64,000 nt of DNA from Leptolyngbya sp. KIOST-1 (GCF_000763385.1 NZ_JQFA01000004.1:124001-188000); one strand, 5' to 3'. Shown: positions 43,126 through 52,729, counted from the first letter of the stretch. Notes: a model not told the origin generated them from the sequence alone. Translations and numbers: made by a program.

Positions 43126-43998
43126 CTAAAATAAAATGAGCTTATCGCCTAAATGTTGATCCCATTCAGGTGGGTCAAATGGCTCAGTCCCATTCCCTGG
43201 ATAAAATGTCATTTCTCCAAAAATAAGTTCAGGCAAAGAGTAGAAGTCAACCCGTACAAAAGGAATATTTTCTGATAGTCTTTTAGCTGCTTCAAGCATA
43301 GCCGCGAGATATTTAGGCTTATTTACTTCACCATCATAGTGAGGATAAAGGATAGTAAAAGGTAATCTTTTCCAATCCGAATCAAAATATGCCCGCCTAT
43401 GATCAGAAAAACGATTAATATCTACTTGAATACAGTAAGGTTCACCCTCAAAACAAAATACTTTATAATCTTTAGGAATGCATCCTTCTGCATCACGCAA
43501 AAATTGCTCTGCAATAATTCTTCTTGGTACATTCTTGTAAATCCACTCACGACCCATAAGAGAATAATCTGCTTTTAACCAATATCTTAACTTAGCAATC
43601 GCTGCTGTCTTATCGAAGCTATCTTTCTCATTCACAAAAATATTCATGCCTGAGCCATGAGTAGCTTTTAGGACAAAGCTTTTAGGTAGCTTAGACCAGT
43701 TAATATCCGAGACTGAACTATAAACTCCTAACAATTCATTCAAGTAGTTGTTTCCTAGTTTCTCTTTTACATACTCTCTAACAGATAGTTTGTCTGCAAA
43801 GATACAAAACTGTGGATTGCGATTATAGACTTTCAACCATTGCAGCTTTTCATTAAAAGTCTGCGGACACCCGATGTTTCCACCATTTAACCAACGTTGA
43901 AGGGACATATTGGCATAAGCTGAATCGGTCAAAACTGGCCGTACTAGTCGGTAAAATATTCGCTGCCAAATACTAAAATGGTCTACTTTAAAATTCAT
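43126..43998 (-). CDS. TupA-like ATP-grasp protein
   Basis: This 290-residue protein matches the ATP-grasp family named after TupA of teichuronopeptide synthesis: FNEKLQWLKVYNRNPQFCIFADKLSVREYVKEKLG near the N terminus, then FVLKATHGSGMNIFV (ATP-binding strand and glycine loop), IAEQFLRDAEGCIPKDYKVFCFEGEPYCIQVDINRF and VRVDFYSLPELIFGEMTFYPGNGTEPF. Such proteins may ligate an amino acid or peptide to a polysaccharide, or act as unusual glycan ligases. It starts 2 bases after the fucosyltransferase-family gene. Substrate unknown. Confidence 0.85.
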   Translation of the reverse strand: MNFKVDHFSIWQRIFYRLVRPVLTDSAYANMSLQRWLNGGNIGCPQTFNEKLQWLKVYNRNPQFCIFADKLSVREYVKEKLGNNYLNELLGVYSSVSDINWSKLPKSFVLKATHGSGMNIFVNEKDSFDKTAAIAKLRYWLKADYSLMGREWIYKNVPRRIIAEQFLRDAEGCIPKDYKVFCFEGEPYCIQVDINRFSDHRRAYFDSDWKRLPFTILYPHYDGEVNKPKYLAAMLEAAKRLSENIPFVRVDFYSLPELIFGEMTFYPGNGTEPFDPPEWDQHLGDKLILF

Positions 43999-44000
43999 AT

Positions 44001-44906
44001 CTACACATGAAAAACAATCCAAGACGTAGGAATTAAGCCATTAAACCCCCACGCTGTCTCCCTACCAACCATAGCACCAGGAGAAATTACTGTTTTACTC
44101 CGTTGGTTAGCTAACCATGCTCCCCACCAACTAAAGGTGCTATTAGCAATGATAAAATGCTGGCACTGCGTCATTAGCCAGAGGTCGGCATAGGCATTTG
44201 TCTCACCAATATTATGAGCCACTACTGTGATTCGATTGTCTGCGAGAGGGATGCGCTTTCGGGATTCCTTAGCATTATCGGAAAAAAGGTAGTAATGGGC
44301 ATTTGGAACTCGTTTCTCTATTTCTGCAATAGCACATCTATAGTAGTCATTTGGTGCATTATGGACACTGTTCTCCTCCGGTCCATCAAAAAAGCGGACA
44401 TGTATAGCCACTGCTGTATGACTCAAAATACTTTTAGCCATAGCCTGATTTTTTTCATCATCTGGAGGATGTATACGCAAATCTTGCCGAATAACATCTT
44501 CTACATCCTTGAAGTAGTCTTCACTCTGCCAGTACCCCTCCAAATATAGGTTTCTATAAGGCTTAACTTTTAGCAGACGTGGCTCAAAGTCCAAGCTATC
44601 TTGCTTAATGTAAGATCGCTTTTCAAAAGAAATATAGCGATTTACGCGATGCTTAAGATTTCGTCGGACTCGTGAAAAAGGTTCTAATCGCTCTGCGGCT
44701 GTAGCTTTGCGGCAGGGAATATGAAAATGGTCAAGTTGGTACTGACGTTGATAGGTATAGTCCCGTACGAAACCACTGACATCATTTAAAACTAATTCAG
44801 CATTGTTTACTAAGGCTAAGCGACGAGCGGATGCGTAGATAAATAATTGATTGCCAAGACCACCAAAAATTTGGGGAATGACTTTAATCAATTTTTTACT
44901 ATTCAT
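44001..44906 (-). CDS. GT11 family glycosyltransferase (alpha-1,2-fucosyltransferase type)
   Basis: This 301-residue enzyme has the GT11 N-terminal motif IPQIFGGLGNQLFIYASARRLAL and FSWWGAWLA near the C terminus. The donor-binding motif, normally HxRRGD, reads HVRFFDGPEEN here. The first arginine is kept but the second is replaced, so donor preference may differ from GDP-fucose. The ATG at 44906 (MNSKKLIKVIP) is the sensible start. It precedes the TupA-like gene by 2 bases. Confidence 0.83.
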   Translation of the reverse strand: MNSKKLIKVIPQIFGGLGNQLFIYASARRLALVNNAELVLNDVSGFVRDYTYQRQYQLDHFHIPCRKATAAERLEPFSRVRRNLKHRVNRYISFEKRSYIKQDSLDFEPRLLKVKPYRNLYLEGYWQSEDYFKDVEDVIRQDLRIHPPDDEKNQAMAKSILSHTAVAIHVRFFDGPEENSVHNAPNDYYRCAIAEIEKRVPNAHYYLFSDNAKESRKRIPLADNRITVVAHNIGETNAYADLWLMTQCQHFIIANSTFSWWGAWLANQRSKTVISPGAMVGRETAWGFNGLIPTSWIVFHV

Positions 44907-44948
44907 TCTATAGGTGATGTTTGCTATGAACTTGAGCAAGTAATTTTA

Positions 44949-45779
44949 CTAACGAAAAATGAAATTATGAGTTGACAGTTGAAGTTGTTCCGACTCTATC
45001 TGAGCGATAAGATCGCTTGAAATTGGCTGAACTTTCTTGTCAGCGGTGAATGCTTGGTAACCATGCCTAAAAAACAACTCGAAAGTTTTCCGGAAACTAG
45101 GGTTAATACTTACACCAACAGGTTGATGTTCGGTAGTAGAAACTTCCATCATCCAAATAGGACGAGGTTGATGATCTAAAGTTGCAGTCGCTCCTTGCAG
45201 AAGCATATGCTCTGCCCCTTCCACATCTACCAAAATTAATGCACGATGACCTTCTAGAGTGCTACCTAAAAGGCGATCAAGTGTGAGAACTGGTACCTGA
45301 GTAACGTAACTTTCTGGAATTGAGGCCCATCCCTTCACTAGGGAGGCTCCTGTGCCTCCCCCCCAAATAGTCATAATGTCAGTGGACGTACTCAAGGCAA
45401 CAGGATAAATCTCTGCCTGGCTAGCCCAGCCATTATCTTGTATATTTTTAAGTAAGTAATGGACGTTGCGGGCAATAGGTTCAACTGCAATGACTCGTTT
45501 CCCTAGGCTAAGAGCATGACAGCAGTAATAACCAACATTCGCACCAACATTTACCAATACATCTACTTCTTGCAGAAGAAGCTGTATAAGCCGAGTTTCC
45601 TCAGGCTCAAAGTCGCCTTTAGCCATGTTCTCATGACCTGCCAAGGTAAAACCCCAAGGAGTTTTGATCGGCTTATCATAGCGGTCTAGCTGATCTCGAA
45701 AACTACGGACAAAATTCGCCGTATTAGGAGATGACTCAAGAGCCTTTCTTAACCATTTTCTGATCATTACTGTATTCAT
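44949..45779 (-). CDS. FkbM-family methyltransferase
   Basis: This 276-residue SAM-dependent O-methyltransferase of the FkbM type has VDVLVNVGANVGYYCCHALSLGKRVIAVEPIARNVHYLLKNI, ALILVDVEGAEHMLLQGA and RPIWMMEVS. These enzymes methylate hydroxyls of sugars or lipids. It is one of several methyltransferase-like genes in the cassette, which implies a heavily methylated glycan, as is common in cyanobacteria. Confidence 0.88.
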   Translation of the reverse strand: MNTVMIRKWLRKALESSPNTANFVRSFRDQLDRYDKPIKTPWGFTLAGHENMAKGDFEPEETRLIQLLLQEVDVLVNVGANVGYYCCHALSLGKRVIAVEPIARNVHYLLKNIQDNGWASQAEIYPVALSTSTDIMTIWGGGTGASLVKGWASIPESYVTQVPVLTLDRLLGSTLEGHRALILVDVEGAEHMLLQGATATLDHQPRPIWMMEVSTTEHQPVGVSINPSFRKTFELFFRHGYQAFTADKKVQPISSDLIAQIESEQLQLSTHNFIFR

Positions 45780-45980
45780 TAAAAGCTTAAAAAAACTAAA
45801 TCATCAAAGCTGCGTTTAAGGATAAACAACGTAAATTCTAATCTAGTCGTTTATATGACTTCCTTTCCTAACCCACTTTTCCGAAACCATTTCACATACA
45901 TAAGGTCTTTAGTTCTCCTGTGCTCAAGTAATCCTTTGATATACAACTTTTAACACCCATCACAATTCCTTTAATTTATT

Positions 45981-46676
45981 TTAGAACTTCTTCTTGGCCA
46001 CACAGTGCCAACCAAAACATGCCAAGTCCTCAGCAGTATGTTGAGCACGAATTTTGAAATAAATTAAACTTAACAGTGCATACATATAAGCCATAGGCCA
46101 AACCCAGTTACCCCTTTGGCGTTCTAGTCCACCTAGCCTCATAATCTCTTGCCTTAGCACACTAAACCAATCACCATTTGCAGTGAGCTCTCGGATTTCA
46201 AATCCACGCTGACTGAGGTGATGCTCATACCAGTATTTTGAAAAACCACTACAGAAGTGATATGGAGCCATATGAACGTTAGATGCAAAAGGTGCTGTTA
46301 GAATTAAGATTCCTTCAGCTTTAAGTAATCGGGAAAACTCATCAAGTGCATGTGTAGGTTCTGGAATATGCTCTAGCACCTCGCTACAGAGAATTACATC
46401 AAAACTAGCATCTGGAGATGGGATAGAAGTAATATCACAAACAATATCAATGCTACTAGTATCCCACGTCTGGGTTTGCAATCCTTCTTCTAGCCCAGCC
46501 TCTACACCTTTATATTGACAAAAATCCTGTGAAATATAATCTAAATGCTCGCAATGCTTTCTATTCCTTAATTCACCGGCACCAGCATCTAATACTTTAG
46601 AGCCTGCTTTAACCTCTAAGAGAACTCTTTTTAGGAAAGCTTGACGGCCAGTTTCATTCACATTAGTAAATATCAT
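45981..46676 (-). CDS. Class I SAM-dependent methyltransferase
   Basis: This 231-residue methyltransferase (Methyltransf_11 type) has SKVLDAGAGELRNRKHCEH as SAM loop, then IVCDITSIPSPDASFDVILCSEVLEHIPEPTHALDEFSRLLKAEGILILTAPFASNVHMAPYHF. The YHFCSGFSKYWYEHHL segment is typical of glycan-cluster methyltransferases. A 201-base non-coding gap separates it from the fkbM-type gene. Confidence 0.86.
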   Translation of the reverse strand: MIFTNVNETGRQAFLKRVLLEVKAGSKVLDAGAGELRNRKHCEHLDYISQDFCQYKGVEAGLEEGLQTQTWDTSSIDIVCDITSIPSPDASFDVILCSEVLEHIPEPTHALDEFSRLLKAEGILILTAPFASNVHMAPYHFCSGFSKYWYEHHLSQRGFEIRELTANGDWFSVLRQEIMRLGGLERQRGNWVWPMAYMYALLSLIYFKIRAQHTAEDLACFGWHCVAKKKF

Positions 46677-46700
46677 AAGACGCGATTTAAGTTAAGTCAG

Positions 46701-47501
46701 TTAACTCTTTGAAAAAAAGAATATGCCAAGGCTATAGTTGTTTTCCTCGACAAGATCAACTATAACTTCCTCATTGAACTCAGAAAGATAAGTGACAATG
46801 CCAGATTTAATAATGATCAACTTTTCAAGCTTTAATCCTTCAGCATTTGCGAGATTAAGAATAGTTTTGGGATCAAAAACCCAATTCCCATTAAACTCAA
46901 CTCTTTGCCTGCCAATAGGGACAGACAAATAAAGTTGACCTCCCGATTTTAATAATGAGGCCATATTTTGAAAGCCTTGTTTATATCCATCAGGATTAAT
47001 CGGGTCACCGTATCTCCCCAGACCAAAGTGCTCTAAAGCATGAAGACAAGACAAAGAGTCACAATAACCTTTTTCTAGGCTGAAATTAGATACAGCTTCT
47101 TTATCCATCAAATCAAGCTGGCGAAAAATAATACCAGGTACTTGTGCTCTAACTAAACGCACATCAAAGGCTTCGAGTTCACGGAAACTAGCAACATGAG
47201 CTACAAACCCGTCTACCCTTGAACCAACATCTACATGCCTTACTGGCTTAGCATTATGGACCTCTCGAGCCACTATCAGATCCTGTAAGAAATACTCACT
47301 CTTTGTACTTTCTACTTGTGAAAATCTATCATTCAGGTAGGGCCTAATCCTTAACTCTCCATTGTATCTTTTTCTAAATGTCATCCAATCTAACAGGTAT
47401 TTTGGTAATCCGCGCAAGGAGAGTATTAGTCTAAGAGGTTCAAAGCCACATTGACTAGAAAGGAAGAAGTTTATCTTGATCAATTTTTGCTTTACAAGCA
47501 T
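46701..47501 (-). CDS. DUF268-family, methyltransferase-like protein
   Basis: This 266-residue protein of the DUF268 family recurs in bacterial surface polysaccharide clusters. Characteristic stretches are HVDVGSRVDGFVAHVASFRELEAFDVR, SLSCLHALEHFGLGRYGDPINPDGYKQGFQNMASLLKSGGQLYLSVPIGRQRVEFNGNWVFDPKTIL. The fold looks like a class I methyltransferase, but the SAM loop is atypical (VDVGSR), so activity is uncertain. Confidence 0.82.
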   Translation of the reverse strand: MLVKQKLIKINFFLSSQCGFEPLRLILSLRGLPKYLLDWMTFRKRYNGELRIRPYLNDRFSQVESTKSEYFLQDLIVAREVHNAKPVRHVDVGSRVDGFVAHVASFRELEAFDVRLVRAQVPGIIFRQLDLMDKEAVSNFSLEKGYCDSLSCLHALEHFGLGRYGDPINPDGYKQGFQNMASLLKSGGQLYLSVPIGRQRVEFNGNWVFDPKTILNLANAEGLKLEKLIIIKSGIVTYLSEFNEEVIVDLVEENNYSLGIFFFSKS

Positions 47502-47546
47502 TTATAGCACTCAAGTAAAATACAACGAAAGGAAACTACTCAAAAG

Positions 47547-48950
47547 CTAATGCCCTTTGAGTTCGGGTGGTTTTTGACCCAGCCAAGTCATCCATGCAAA
47601 ATATAGAAGTGAAAATAAAAGTAGCGAGCCTATAATTCCGGAGAGTCCAAAAAACCAAGCAGCTATAAAGTTGCAAAAAGTTCCAAAGATTGCTGTAACA
47701 ATCTTAGCGGCAGTCATTGCCCGAATATTTATTTCTGACATCAGCTTTAAAGCGATCATTTGACCCGAGGCAAATAATCCTCCTGACAATACTATCCAAG
47801 GCAAAAAATAAGAGGAATCACGAAATGAAGGTGCGACTAGTACCTTAAATAACCAACTATGGAATAGTAACGAAATAAGAAAAGCTAATCCAGTTAGAAC
47901 AAGGCATGTGCCAGTAATACGCCATGCTAAACGGTGAACAGAAATATTACGGCCATTATCTGTAGCTGCTCCTGAACGCTGATAAAGGATTGGTCCTAGG
48001 AAAGACGTGGCCAAGGCTGTAACCAGACTAATTGGGGTATAACCTAGCTGAAACAAAACTGCATATTGACCAACTTGTTGAACAGTGGCAAAAGCACCTA
48101 AAGCCCATCGATCTGATACTTGCTGAACCCAGGTAAACGCTCCCCAAATAGAGAAGGGCCATGCAAATATCCAGATTTGCTTAATCCAATTTTCGTCTAC
48201 CTGATTGCTTTGCTTAACTGGCAAAGTTTGGCGTTGGCTAAGTAAAAGACACCTGAGAAAATATAATTGAGAAGCAGTTACCACTAAAGCAGCAATTCCA
48301 TGGGCGATGACAACGGTAAAGCTAGAGGCACCTAGCCAAGGAATAACTATTACTATTAAGCCAATTTTAAGCCATACATTTAGACCACTATGCAAGGCTA
48401 CAATGGACCGCTGTCGAGCTGCATTTTGAATGCCACTCAAGACAGCATTTAAATTACTAATAATGCCAAATATCATTACCGCTACTGCTAGACCAAGCCA
48501 CTGGCTTTGCCCAGTCAATATAAGAGCAATAACAAGCAGAACTGCCAAGAGTAGTACAACTAGTATGGCATAGCCTACAAGGCTTTTAGACGCGTTAAAA
48601 TAACTTTTCAGATCCTGCTTCTCAATGGCAACTGAATAAAAGCGAGCAATTCCTCCGCCAATGCCACCCATTACAACCTGGCCAACTAGAGCCGAAATAG
48701 TAAGACTAAGAGCTAATTCCCCATACTCAACAGGTTGTAGATGCTCAGTTAACACTCTAACTAGAGCTAATGAGCCAAGAACAGCGGCAATTTGTCCAAT
48801 TAAAATCCACGCTCCCTCTTGTGAAAGTCGCTTAGCACGAGCAATATCTATATTGTAGAAACAAGAGGTCAAATACCTTTTAATACTCATCCATCTTGAT
48901 TGCAAATAAACCTTGAAGTACCTTTGGCTCAGTGGATACACCATCCACAT
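47547..48950 (-). CDS. Wzx-like oligosaccharide flippase
   Basis: This protein of up to 467 residues has about 12-14 membrane segments (for example GAWILIGQIAAVLGSLALVRVLTE, SLVGYAILVVLLLAVLLVIALIL, IGLIVIVIPWLGASSFTVVIAHGIAAL, IVLSGGLFASGQMIALKLMS). It belongs to the MOP/polysaccharide-transport superfamily, which flips undecaprenyl-linked repeat units to the periplasm. ATGs at 48950, 48944 and 48890 are possible; the one at 48890 (MSIKRYLTSCF) is closer to the usual family start. With the Wzy-like gene and Wzc it defines a Wzx/Wzy-type pathway. Confidence 0.83.
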   Translation of the reverse strand: MWMVYPLSQRYFKVYLQSRWMSIKRYLTSCFYNIDIARAKRLSQEGAWILIGQIAAVLGSLALVRVLTEHLQPVEYGELALSLTISALVGQVVMGGIGGGIARFYSVAIEKQDLKSYFNASKSLVGYAILVVLLLAVLLVIALILTGQSQWLGLAVAVMIFGIISNLNAVLSGIQNAARQRSIVALHSGLNVWLKIGLIVIVIPWLGASSFTVVIAHGIAALVVTASQLYFLRCLLLSQRQTLPVKQSNQVDENWIKQIWIFAWPFSIWGAFTWVQQVSDRWALGAFATVQQVGQYAVLFQLGYTPISLVTALATSFLGPILYQRSGAATDNGRNISVHRLAWRITGTCLVLTGLAFLISLLFHSWLFKVLVAPSFRDSSYFLPWIVLSGGLFASGQMIALKLMSEINIRAMTAAKIVTAIFGTFCNFIAAWFFGLSGIIGSLLLFSLLYFAWMTWLGQKPPELKGH

Positions 48951-49105
48951 TTGCCATTTTATTGTTCACAAAAGGGAATGCCATAGGTAAAGCAGCCCTC
49001 AATTCCTCATTGCTAAACTGCTGAGAAAGAGGGCAGAAACCCTCATTTCACTTTTATCTATCAAATCTGCTCAGAGTGTTGTTACTGAAAACTATTTTCA
49101 TAAAC

Positions 49106-50152
49106 TCAATCGTTGACCAGGATTTTAGTAGAGTTTATCGCATCCAGAAACCAAATTAAGTTCGAGCGCCATCGAATAATCAGCTTCAAAAATACCCTTA
49201 TTATTGGCATTCTCTGAGCTAGTACTATAACCACCAAAGCTGATCTATTATGAATAGATGGATCGAGAAAAACTGCTTCCGCCATTAGTGTATTAGCAGC
49301 GTCTAACTTAGAAGATGCTAGGTAACGAAAGGCTAGACTTCTCAGTCGAAGTGGCAACTGCAAACTAACTAGAGCAAGCTTTTGAAAAGCTTCGTAGCCA
49401 TCTCTATCGAGTGGGTCAAATCCCTGCTCTCTTTTTATGAGAGCACAAGTAACTGCAAATTCTGATAGATAAGCTTGCTTTCTAGCCTTTGAGGGAACTC
49501 TAGTTACAGAACCTTCTATCAATTCTCTTTCGTATAAAATCTTTGGAACAATAGCAAAACGAGTAATTGGAGCCAGCCTTAACCAAAGATCTCGATCTTG
49601 AGCAAACTCGAAGAACACACGATAACCACCCACTTGTTCGTAGAAAATACGCTTAAACATAACTTCTCCATGAGAGAAAATATTTTCTTTGATTAGTTGA
49701 GATAGCTGATCTTCCTCTATCACTGGGCGTTTAACATGATACTTACCGGTGACTACGTTAAAACCCCGCATATAACATCCAACAACCCCAACATCAGGGC
49801 TCTTCATAAGTAAGTTAGCCTGCATCTCTATCCGATCAGGCAAAGAAATATCACCAGAGCCATGTATTGCGATTAATGACCCTCGAGACGCTTCAATTGC
49901 AGCACGTAGAGCAGACACAAATCCTTTATTTTCGTGTGTAATCAAACGAATTCGTGAGTCACGAAAGAACATGAGTTCATTTAAAGTAGTATCTGTTGAA
50001 CCATCATTTACAAGTAAAATTTCAATGTTTGAATATGTTTGTCTTAGTAAGCTTTCAACAGAGCACTTTACGTATTTAGGACGATTATAGAAACATGAGA
50101 TAATAGAAACAAGCGGTTTATTTACGTTTCCTTCTATATCCAAATGGGTCAC
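49106..50152 (-). CDS. GT2 family glycosyltransferase
   Basis: This 348-residue GT-A enzyme has VSIISCFYNRPKYVKCSVESLLRQTYSNIEILLVNDGSTD, then GFVSALRAAIEASRGSLIAIHGSGDISLPDRIEMQ. The usual DxD metal motif is replaced by GSGD, a variation seen in some GT2 members. QVGGYRVFFEFAQDRDLWLRL follows. The start codon appears to be GTG at 50152. It should transfer one sugar of the repeat unit. Confidence 0.85.
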   Translation of the reverse strand: MTHLDIEGNVNKPLVSIISCFYNRPKYVKCSVESLLRQTYSNIEILLVNDGSTDTTLNELMFFRDSRIRLITHENKGFVSALRAAIEASRGSLIAIHGSGDISLPDRIEMQANLLMKSPDVGVVGCYMRGFNVVTGKYHVKRPVIEEDQLSQLIKENIFSHGEVMFKRIFYEQVGGYRVFFEFAQDRDLWLRLAPITRFAIVPKILYERELIEGSVTRVPSKARKQAYLSEFAVTCALIKREQGFDPLDRDGYEAFQKLALVSLQLPLRLRSLAFRYLASSKLDAANTLMAEAVFLDPSIHNRSALVVIVLAQRMPIIRVFLKLIIRWRSNLIWFLDAINSTKILVND

Positions 50153-50219
50153 GCTCTGATTTTGTCTTTACCCTATTTAAATTATTATGAGAATAGCGCA
50201 TTTCATATAATCTGACAGG

Positions 50220-51476
50220 CTAGCAAGAGATACAAAGCTTAGACAATTTCTCATCTAGCTGATCATAACCCCTAAAGATTTGCCATGCATTTTCTATAAT
50301 AGTTGGAGCATCTGCTACAAAACCTGCAACCATTAAAGCTGCACCAGCTCTTAAGTCAAGGGCTGTAACCTTAGCTCCATGAAGATCTTGTCCACCTTGA
50401 ATAACTAAGAGATTGTCCTTAATTGCATAATTCATTCCCATCTTAGCGAGTTCCTCAGCATAGGCATATCGACCAGGAAACCTTAGATCAATAATTCGGC
50501 TTTCTCCTTTTGCCTTTGCACCTAAAACAGCAAACAATGGCTGCATGTCAGAATTAATTCCTGGGTAAGAACCAGTGCTGATATCAACGGGGTAACAGCT
50601 TGAGCCCCGAACAGTAATCCTGTTATCTAATCGATAAAAACGAACTCCGCTTTCCCGGAGATGAATAAGAGGGACTTCTAGGTGTTCAAAGGGAAAATCT
50701 ATAATTTCTATATCTCCATTGGTCACAGCTGAACCAATTAACCAGGTTAGGGCTTCAACATTATCAGCAATTACTCTATGAGTAACGCCACCTAATTCAT
50801 TAACTCCCTCAACAATGATGCTCTCCTGCCCACGAACTTCAATTTTAGCTCCAAGGGAATTAAGGAACTTAACTAAATCTTGAATCTCCGGACGAATATG
50901 CGGCCCCCAAATACGCGTTCTACCTTTGGCTAAACATGCACAAATGATACTGTTCTCGGTAGCTCCTGTTGATCGAATAGGTAGAAAAATGTCTGTCCCT
51001 TTGAGTTCTTGATGCCTAGAAACTTCTGCACAAAGGTAACCATTCTCCTCCCAGACGTGAGCTCCAAATGATTTGAGCACCATAAGGTGGATATCGTATT
51101 TACGATCGCCGAGTTGACATCCTCCCGGCAATGGAACTTTCCCTTGACCTGTGCGTCCTACTAATGCTCCTAGAATCAGTAAAGTGTTGCGAATTAATCT
51201 TTTATTCCAGATAAGCTCAGAAGAAGGTGTTCTTGCTTCAGCGATCTCTATCTCACTTCCATTAATAAGTCGGCAGGTTTTACCTAGAGCCTCCAACATC
51301 TCAATATGGATAAGGGCGTCAAGCAATGTGCTGGGATAGTTTTGCAATCGAATTGGTGCTGAAGTTAATAGAGAGGCTGCCAAAAGTCGTAGTGTGGAGT
51401 TTTTTGCTCCGCTAATTTTAACTTCTCCCACTAGACGCGACGGATAAATTATGAGTCTATCCAGATTATTAGGCAT
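50220..51476 (-). CDS. MurA-like UDP-N-acetylglucosamine 1-carboxyvinyltransferase in the glycan cassette
   Basis: This 418-residue enolpyruvyl transferase carries the full active-site set of MurA: ISGAKNSTLRLLAA (K25, N26), the reactive cysteine C120 in PLPGGCQLGDRKYDIHL, YPGINSDMQPLFAV with the catalytic aspartate, and LRAGAALMVAGF with the C-terminal arginine. MurA adds enolpyruvate to the 3-hydroxyl of UDP-GlcNAc. Location between glycan genes and AT-rich composition like the cassette suggest an accessory copy rather than the housekeeping gene, which I would expect elsewhere. It starts 1 base after the murB-like gene. It may supply UDP-MurNAc or a related lactyl sugar for the glycan. Confidence 0.87.
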   Translation of the reverse strand: MPNNLDRLIIYPSRLVGEVKISGAKNSTLRLLAASLLTSAPIRLQNYPSTLLDALIHIEMLEALGKTCRLINGSEIEIAEARTPSSELIWNKRLIRNTLLILGALVGRTGQGKVPLPGGCQLGDRKYDIHLMVLKSFGAHVWEENGYLCAEVSRHQELKGTDIFLPIRSTGATENSIICACLAKGRTRIWGPHIRPEIQDLVKFLNSLGAKIEVRGQESIIVEGVNELGGVTHRVIADNVEALTWLIGSAVTNGDIEIIDFPFEHLEVPLIHLRESGVRFYRLDNRITVRGSSCYPVDISTGSYPGINSDMQPLFAVLGAKAKGESRIIDLRFPGRYAYAEELAKMGMNYAIKDNLLVIQGGQDLHGAKVTALDLRAGAALMVAGFVADAPTIIENAWQIFRGYDQLDEKLSKLCISC

Positions 51477-51477
51477 C

Positions 51478-52356
51478 TTAAGGTAAAAAACGTACTTCGG
51501 GTTCTAATTGAATTCCTAATTGATTGTCCACGCGGGTTTGAATATAATCTATTAAATGGCGTACATCTGCCGACGTTGCGGATCCCATGTTTTCGATCCA
51601 ATTTGCATGAACTGGGCTAACCCGCGCTCCACCGAATTCAAAACCTTTCAAGCCTGCTTGTTCAATATACCAACCTGCACTTTTGCCTCCAGAAGGAGAC
51701 TTAAAAGTACTGCCAGCAGTTGGTTTATCTAATGGTTGCTTACGCTTACGCTCTCTGAGATGTTCAAGTGTACTGCGTCGGATTTTGTTGGGTTCACCTT
51801 CACTGTTTATGTGAAAACGAACTTTTAGCACTAAACGTTGGTCATCAAGTAAACTTGTATAACGATAGCCTGCATGTACATCAGCCATAGTTAGCGTTTT
51901 GATTGTGCCGTCTAGGTTAAGGACATCAAAGTCTTTGACAATGTCTGTCATTTCACGAGGGCGAAACACAGTTAATCCAGCATTCATTGCGACAGCACCG
52001 CCAACGGTGCCAGGAATACCAATAAGAAATTCAAAGCCTGAGAAGCCTTCGTGAGCAGCGAACCTAGATAAGCGAGGCAAAGAAACACCGCTTTCTGCAA
52101 CAATAAAGTTGTCTTCTCTGCACAGTTTAGTTAAAGAATTGCATGTTATTACAACCAGGCCCGGGAGACCAGAATCATCAATTAGGACATTGGAACTGCG
52201 GCCAAGAACATAAACAGGCAATTGGCATTCAGCACACCAGGTTAATGCCTCACGAAGATTTCCCAAAAGGGGCTCTACTAAATATTTTGCTACTCCGCCA
52301 ATTTTCCAGGTTGTGTAAGCAGCTAGTGGAATATTTCGAAGAGTATTTTTATTCAT
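51478..52356 (-). CDS. MurB-like UDP-N-acetylenolpyruvoylglucosamine reductase in the glycan cassette
   Basis: This 292-residue flavoenzyme matches MurB: YTTWKIGGVAKYLVEP, YVLGRSSNVLIDDSGLPGLVV (FAD loop), GFSGFEFLIGIPGTVGGAVAMNAG, AGYRYTSL (catalytic arginine), TAGSTFKSPSGGKSAGWYIEQAGLKGFEFGGARVSPVHANWIEN (catalytic serine) and the terminal LEPEVRF (catalytic glutamate). It should reduce the MurA product to UDP-N-acetylmuramic acid. It is first in a tight two-gene unit with the murA-like gene and is not next to murC, the common partner of the housekeeping gene. Confidence 0.87.
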   Translation of the reverse strand: MNKNTLRNIPLAAYTTWKIGGVAKYLVEPLLGNLREALTWCAECQLPVYVLGRSSNVLIDDSGLPGLVVITCNSLTKLCREDNFIVAESGVSLPRLSRFAAHEGFSGFEFLIGIPGTVGGAVAMNAGLTVFRPREMTDIVKDFDVLNLDGTIKTLTMADVHAGYRYTSLLDDQRLVLKVRFHINSEGEPNKIRRSTLEHLRERKRKQPLDKPTAGSTFKSPSGGKSAGWYIEQAGLKGFEFGGARVSPVHANWIENMGSATSADVRHLIDYIQTRVDNQLGIQLEPEVRFLP

Positions 52357-52729
52357 TTTAGAGCATACATTTAGCTTTGCAGGAGGACCATAGTTTTTAA
52401 GTAGAGCTATCTAGATCACTTGTAATATCTATAGTGGTTCTTGACACATGAGGCACACCTCAACTAGGACAAGATTGGGAACTCGCAGACTTGGGTAACT
52501 TACCTATGTTTTATTCGAGTGAGAATGTTATGTAAACTACTTTTTAAGAGAATAGAAAGCCTATTATTGGTTTTCCAAATAGTCTCTTTATCCTCTAAAA
52601 TGTGACTAATATTTTTTGAGTGAAGTACCAGTTCAACCATAATTTGAATTCGATAAATCTACATTGCTAGGACTTGAAGCCTTAATCTTACTTGCTCAAG
52701 TTCTAAGTTCCATACCTCAAGAACTCTAG
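52357..52729. other. 373-base intergenic region with a decayed family B repeat
   Basis: CTATAGTGGTTCTTG at 52429-52443 matches the left end of the intact element at 41905, and GATTGGGAACTCGC near 52472-52486 resembles its right end. The copy is shortened and mutated. I see no gene in the rest; the promoter of the murB-murA unit probably lies here. Confidence 0.55.

Noticed and set aside
52698..52726. AGTTCT/AGAACT inverted repeat just after the ABC exporter stop
   Set aside because: A 6-bp stem with a long loop and no T run is too weak to call a terminator.
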